The notes below the pieces were generated by a model. It did no database searches. It saw nothing but the letters and a program-made list of their open reading frames with translations, and was not told the DNA's origin. The translations under genes and the position numbers were made by a program. A stretch of DNA of 64,000 nt from JAJZXY01 sp046706185 (GTDB lineage: Archaea; Thermoplasmatota; Thermoplasmata; Sysuiplasmatales; Sysuiplasmataceae): positions 7,108 to 71,107 of the forward strand of contig JBJKPR010000004.1 of NCBI GenBank assembly GCA_046706185.1, given 5' to 3'. Position 1 is the first letter of the stretch. Each line of letters opens with the position of its first letter. This document shows, piece by piece, positions 60,649 to 64,000 of this stretch.

Positions 60649-61362
60649 ATGTCCATGTTTGAGGTATCATTCAAGATAGACTACGAATACCCGTTCATCG
60701 ACCTTTCCAAGAAATTCCCTGAACTAAGGTTCAATATGTGGTGCCTGTGGGGAAGGGAGTTGCTCGAGGTTCCAGTTCTCGATGCTACTGTCGCCTCACA
60801 CGTTGAAAAGGAGATCAAAAGGGCAGGAAGGCTGATTGACAAGGTCACAGGAACCGGGAACAGGAGGATTTTCATGATCAAGTGCACATGCGATCTGTAT
60901 GACAGCGTCTGGAACATCGCAGGTGACAACCAGTTCGTGGATGCCCCTCCTGCGGTATACCATGGTGGATGGGGGTTCTTCAGGTTGATTACATTCGAAG
61001 AGGACAACATCCGGCCACTTTTCAAGGATCTGAACTCCCGTGGAAGAACCGAACTGCTCGGGAAGAGGGAGATACCGCTGGAAGTACTGCCGAGCAGCAT
61101 GTGGGTGAACAGTGTCTTTTCGGACCTCACAGACAAACAGAAGGACGCTCTTCTGAAGGCCCAGCAATATGGCTATTACACCTCACCAAGGAATATCACT
61201 ACTGACTCCATAGCCAGGAGCCTCGGCATAAGCAGGTCGACCTATGAGGAGCATCTCCGGAAGGCGGAGAACAAGGTAATAGCCTCCATCGCCCCGTATC
61301 TTGAACTCTACGGGGGCAACCTGCGCTCCAAGACAGGCTCGAATGTCAGTGGAGCCCAGTAG
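60649..61362 (+). CDS. bat-type (bacterioopsin-activator) HTH transcription regulator
   Basis: A 237-aa regulator. The C-terminal HTH_10 domain (LTDKQKDALLKAQQYGYYTS then TDSIARSLGISRSTYEEHL) is clear from about residue 155. The N-terminal 150 residues are an unassigned sensor-like region with CTCDLYD and FMIKC. Such proteins usually activate genes in response to redox or stress signals. The ATG at 60649 (or 60655) lies close behind a TATA-like stretch (CATATTCTTATT, near 60611-60622). It converges on the copper-regulator gene with a 45-nt gap. Confidence 0.82.
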   Translation: MSMFEVSFKIDYEYPFIDLSKKFPELRFNMWCLWGRELLEVPVLDATVASHVEKEIKRAGRLIDKVTGTGNRRIFMIKCTCDLYDSVWNIAGDNQFVDAPPAVYHGGWGFFRLITFEEDNIRPLFKDLNSRGRTELLGKREIPLEVLPSSMWVNSVFSDLTDKQKDALLKAQQYGYYTSPRNITTDSIARSLGISRSTYEEHLRKAENKVIASIAPYLELYGGNLRSKTGSNVSGAQ

Positions 61363-61407
61363 CTGATTCCACTCAATGGGGCCGCCAAGGGGCTGGTTCT
61401 CCTACCC

Positions 61408-62025
61408 CTATGGCGCAGTCTTCGCCTTTTCCTTGAGCGCCCTGAACCTCTGCATGTACAGTGTGCTGCAGCTTGTGCAGCAGAAGTAGCGTTGTTTTCC
61501 TGCTATCTTTTCAACAACGGGGGCATTGCTAATCTCGCCCCTGCAGTAATAGCAGGTGGAGCTGATCCTTGCCCCACGCTCGATCGACGGGCGTGTTGTG
61601 TTTATGTCATAAGCCACAGTGGGGGTGAGAGCAACGCTTGTCACCCCCCTTATCTGGCAGAGTTTGTTGTATAGTATAACAGCATCCTTCTCGGTTCCTG
61701 AGAATATTCCTATCAGCCTTGAGTCCTGTGTCAGAAGCGCGTGGTGCAGTTCCACCACCGAGCGGAGTATCTCCTTCTGTTGACTCGGCTGGCATCTAAT
61801 CTCGGCCACATAATCCTTCAACCCAAATGCCGCAGAATCAAGGTTGACTGTAAATGCCTTGATCGCTCCACCATCGACGAGACGCTGCACTTTCGAAGCG
61901 ACAGTCGGTGTTGAGATTCCCAGTTTGCTTGATAGCGAGCGCATGGATTGCCTCGAGTCATACTGAAGTTCTTTGATCAGCATAATGTCGTTTTCATCCA
62001 GCGACAGTTTTCCTCCCTTTTTCAT
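61408..62025 (-). CDS. Lrp-family transcription regulator with C-terminal TRASH metal-binding domain (copper-responsive type)
   Basis: A 205-aa protein. The N-terminal winged helix (DSRQSMRSLSSKLGISTPTV) and an Lrp-type dimer region are followed by a TRASH domain with CYYCRGE and FCCTSC. Archaeal regulators of this layout control copper ATPase genes. It diverges from the YHS protein and copper ATPase genes, sharing a 158-bp promoter region. The ATG follows GAGGGAGAAAT, and a TATA-like element (GTTTAAAATTG, minus strand, near 62062-62072) lies upstream. Confidence 0.85.
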   Translation of the reverse strand: MKKGGKLSLDENDIMLIKELQYDSRQSMRSLSSKLGISTPTVASKVQRLVDGGAIKAFTVNLDSAAFGLKDYVAEIRCQPSQQKEILRSVVELHHALLTQDSRLIGIFSGTEKDAVILYNKLCQIRGVTSVALTPTVAYDINTTRPSIERGARISSTCYYCRGEISNAPVVEKIAGKQRYFCCTSCSTLYMQRFRALKEKAKTAP

Positions 62026-62128
62026 ATTTCTCCCTCATTGTTCGCATATGTCTTTTTTTACAATTTTAAACTAATCAGCACATTATCATCAGCATATGAA
62101 GATATAATGGCTCTGCAATGACACGATC

Positions 62129-62168
62129 GTAAATGAGATAGCTAATATAATGGGTTTGCCTCATTTAC
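62129..62168. promoter_or_regulatory. inverted repeat flanking the copper-operon TATA box
   Basis: GTAAATGAG (62129-62137) and CTCATTTAC (62160-62168) form a perfect 9-bp inverted repeat with a 22-nt spacer. Inside lies a TATA-like box (CTAATATAATGG, 62142-62153), which would start transcription near 62173. A dimeric regulator bound here would cover the promoter; the divergent Lrp-TRASH regulator is the obvious candidate. A second ATATAATGG copy lies at 62102-62110. Confidence 0.5.
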
Positions 62169-62183
62169 ACCCAGTGATGTGAT

Positions 62184-62330
62184 ATGGCGAAGGATCCTGT
62201 GTGCAATATGAACGTGGACGAGAACAAGGCCAAGCTAAAGTCGACTTTCGGCGGAAAGGAATATTATTTCTGCAGCCCGGGCTGCAAGACAAGCTTTGAC
62301 AAGGACCCTGCAAAGTACCTGGGGCACTGA
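62184..62330 (+). CDS. 48-aa YHS-domain protein, probable copper metallochaperone
   Basis: A stand-alone YHS domain: MAKDPVCNMNVDENKAK then YYFCSPGCKTSF. The metal-ligand cysteines are C7, C30 and C34, at exactly the same positions as in the first 34 residues of the copper ATPase encoded 22 nt downstream. It was therefore probably derived from the same domain by duplication. It may deliver copper to the ATPase or buffer it. The ATG follows GTGATGTGAT, a plausible ribosome site. Its small size makes automatic gene calls miss it. Confidence 0.82.
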   Translation: MAKDPVCNMNVDENKAKLKSTFGGKEYYFCSPGCKTSFDKDPAKYLGH

Positions 62331-62352
62331 AGAATATAGGCAAGTCTTACAG

Positions 62353-64000
62353 ATGGCGAAAGACCCAATCTGCGGCATGTACGTCGATGAATCTACAGCA
62401 ACGATCAAGAGCGTACTTGGCGACAGAACCTATTATTTCTGCTCCACCGGGTGCAAGGAGCAGTTCGATGCACCTGAAGTCGCCCTGAGGAAGAACAAGG
62501 TTGCCACCGCGTTCGCATGGACACTGGGCGCCCCCATATTGGTCTTGAGTTATCTGCCATTCCAGGGAAGCCATTATCTGCTCCTTGCCATGGCCACTGC
62601 CGTGCAGTTCTATCCGGGGCTGAGATTCTACAGGGGTTTTCTGGACGGGCTGCGAAGCAGGTCAACAAACATGGATACGCTAATCGCCATTGGCACGTCG
62701 ACGGCATTTGCATACAGCGCTTTCCTTGTCCTGGCCTACTCGGGAGCACAGGGTATGGGTGTCTATTTTGATGCCTCGGCGCTTATAATCGCTCTCATCA
62801 GGACCGGTGGGTTGATGGAGGATCTTACAAAGGAGAGGGCTGCGAGCGCAACACTCCGCCTTATGGAGCTTCAGCCAAGCACTGCACGCCTGGTAAGGAA
62901 TGGGGCCGAAACTGTCGTGCCGGTTGAGGAAGTGACTACGGGCGACTTGGTCGTTGTAAGGCCCGGGGAGAAGGTTCCAGTGGACGGCATCGTGAGGGAC
63001 GGGAAGAGTGAAGTGGACCAGTCCCTGGTCACAGGTGAAACGGTTCCCGTCATGGTGGGCAGGGGTGACAGGGTTATTGGAGGGACCATCAACACAACAG
63101 GTAGTTTTACCGTCGAGGCAACCTCCGTCGGCCAGGACAGCGCTCTGTCCAAGATCATTGAGCTTGTGACGGAGGCGAAGGAGGGGAGGGCCTCCATTCA
63201 GAAGCTGGCTGACAGGGTGTCATCGTACTTCGTTCCGATAGTGGTCTCCGTAGCCCTCGTTTCATCCCTGGCATGGTATTTCATCGGAAAGGTAGGCCTC
63301 ACATTCTCCATTCTTGCATTTGTGTCCGTGATTGTCGTTGCGTGCCCGTGTGCCCTGGGAATTGCGACTCCTGCTGCGCTTATGGTCGGTGCCGGAAAAG
63401 GGTCAGAAAGCGGAATACTAATCAAGGGCGGCGAGGCGCTTGAAATTTCAACAAAGGTGGACACCGTTGTTCTGGACAAGACAGGCACAATAACGCACGG
63501 AATGCCTTCTGTTACGGGCATTCATCCGATAGGGAAAATGAATGGGAAGCAGCTTGCTTCCCTTTTCGCTTCACTGGAACACAACTCGGAGCATCCAGTT
63601 GCCAAGGCATCAGAGAAGTATGCAGCAGAGAACATGCTTGAACTTGTCAGCGTCGATGAATTCGAATCCATTCCAGGTATGGGCGTCAGGGGGAAGATAG
63701 ATGGCAATCTCTACTGGGCGGGGAGGCCGTCCATGGTGGTGTCCATCACCGGAACTCGGCTGAAGGACGAAGTGGAATCCAGGATATCAGGCCTGGAAGA
63801 CACAGGGCACACAGTGATAGTGGTCGGAAATGCGAGTGAACCTCTCGGGTATGTTGAACTGGAGGATGCAATAAAGCCAGGCATCACAGACGCGGTCAGG
63901 ATGCTTGAGAGCATGGGTCTTGAAGTGGTAATGCTCACGGGCGACAATGAAAAGGCTGCATCTCTTGTTGCCTCACGCGCCGGCATCGCTGAATACCGTG
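62353..64000 (+). CDS. copA: copper-transporting P-type ATPase with N-terminal YHS domain, 3' truncated by window end
   Basis: At least 549 residues are visible; the frame is open to the window end. An N-terminal YHS domain (C7, C30, C34) replaces the usual heavy-metal-associated domain. Membrane helices lie at about 55-75, 78-98, 115-135, 140-160, then after the actuator domain (SLVTGETVPV) two more with the metal-site motif C331-P-C333. The phosphorylation aspartate is D375 in LDKTGTITHG. HNSEHPVAKAS and the TGDN motif follow. It would pump Cu(I) out of the cell. The gene belongs with the YHS protein and the divergent regulator. Confidence 0.92.
   Translation, partial: MAKDPICGMYVDESTATIKSVLGDRTYYFCSTGCKEQFDAPEVALRKNKVATAFAWTLGAPILVLSYLPFQGSHYLLLAMATAVQFYPGLRFYRGFLDGLRSRSTNMDTLIAIGTSTAFAYSAFLVLAYSGAQGMGVYFDASALIIALIRTGGLMEDLTKERAASATLRLMELQPSTARLVRNGAETVVPVEEVTTGDLVVVRPGEKVPVDGIVRDGKSEVDQSLVTGETVPVMVGRGDRVIGGTINTTGSFTVEATSVGQDSALSKIIELVTEAKEGRASIQKLADRVSSYFVPIVVSVALVSSLAWYFIGKVGLTFSILAFVSVIVVACPCALGIATPAALMVGAGKGSESGILIKGGEALEISTKVDTVVLDKTGTITHGMPSVTGIHPIGKMNGKQLASLFASLEHNSEHPVAKASEKYAAENMLELVSVDEFESIPGMGVRGKIDGNLYWAGRPSMVVSITGTRLKDEVESRISGLEDTGHTVIVVGNASEPLGYVELEDAIKPGITDAVRMLESMGLEVVMLTGDNEKAASLVASRAGIAEYR

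Noticed and set aside
1..64000. CRISPR arrays, insertion sequences or prophage genes
   Set aside because: No regularly spaced repeats of 24-40 nt, no transposase- or integrase-like protein and no change in coding style were seen; the window reads as core chromosome plus a sugar locus and a copper module.

Overview
The window reads as a chromosome segment of an archaeon of the Thermoplasmata (Candidatus Thermoplasmatota) or a close relative. It is moderately GC-rich, clearly above the low GC of Thermoplasma or Ferroplasma. Archaeal markers are the D-family DNA polymerase large subunit (DP2), the S13-S4-S11-Rpo3 cluster, Nog1, archaeal-type triosephosphate isomerase, non-phosphorylating GAPDH, a geranylgeranyl-diphosphate synthase/reductase pair for ether lipids, a bat-type HTH regulator and a PAC2 protein. 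The Thermoplasmata hint comes from the 11-subunit complex I without NuoEFG, the split NuoJ and the Lrp-TRASH copper regulator. Many starts lie 24-29 nt behind a TATA-like box, which suggests leaderless mRNAs. Other genes carry a Shine-Dalgarno (SD) of the GGTG/GGAGG type. Starts are often TTG or GTG, and two, possibly three, genes seem to begin at ACG or CTG.

Layout. 1-5.1 kb: C-terminus of an acyl-CoA (acetyl-CoA) synthetase, a glycerophosphodiesterase, GapN and TpiA, an EVE-domain protein and a membrane protein. 5.3-13.0 kb: arginine synthesis, argC-argJ-argB-argD, an ACT-domain protein, then argG-argH (acetylated cyclic route; argF is not in the window). 13.0-16.2 kb: succinate dehydrogenase sdhA-sdhC-sdhB, with SdhB carrying two extra membrane helices. 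16.4-19.3 kb: a small zinc protein, OsmC, a saccharopine-dehydrogenase-like protein and PAC2. 19.6-34.0 kb: a starch/maltodextrin locus with a giant surface-anchored GH57 amylopullulanase-like enzyme, a binding protein, two permeases, an ATPase, an intracellular GH13 enzyme and an MFS transporter.

34.2-44.6 kb: complex I, nuoABCDHIJ(N)J(C)KLMN. 44.7-47.2 kb: rpsM-rpsD-rpsK-rpo3. 47.2-51.2 kb (minus): HAD phosphatase and DP2. 51.3-53.0 kb: a zinc-ribbon coiled-coil protein and a Nog1-like GTPase. 53.1-56.0 kb: a NUDIX hydrolase and a translationally coupled trio of uncharacterised zinc-ribbon proteins, two of them membrane-bound. 56.3-59.5 kb: a zinc-type dehydrogenase/reductase, then geranylgeranyl reductase and polyprenyl synthase on the minus strand. 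59.6-61.4 kb: a possible small gene with a terminator, a 2TM protein and a bat-type regulator. 61.4-64.0 kb: a copper module with a divergent Lrp-TRASH regulator, a 48-aa YHS protein and a YHS-headed copper P-type ATPase cut by the window end.

How it fits together. The GH57 enzyme would cut starch-like polymers outside the cell, the ABC transporter would import maltodextrins, the GH13 enzyme would trim them inside, and GapN/TpiA would serve sugar breakdown. SDH and the NuoEFG-less complex I would pass electrons to the quinone pool. The most notable oddities are the four-cluster NuoI, the SdhB-anchor fusion, the coupled zinc-ribbon trio, the tandem YHS copper proteins, and the non-AUG starts preceded by GGTG exactly 5 nt upstream. 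No CRISPR array, insertion sequence, rRNA or tRNA was recognised.
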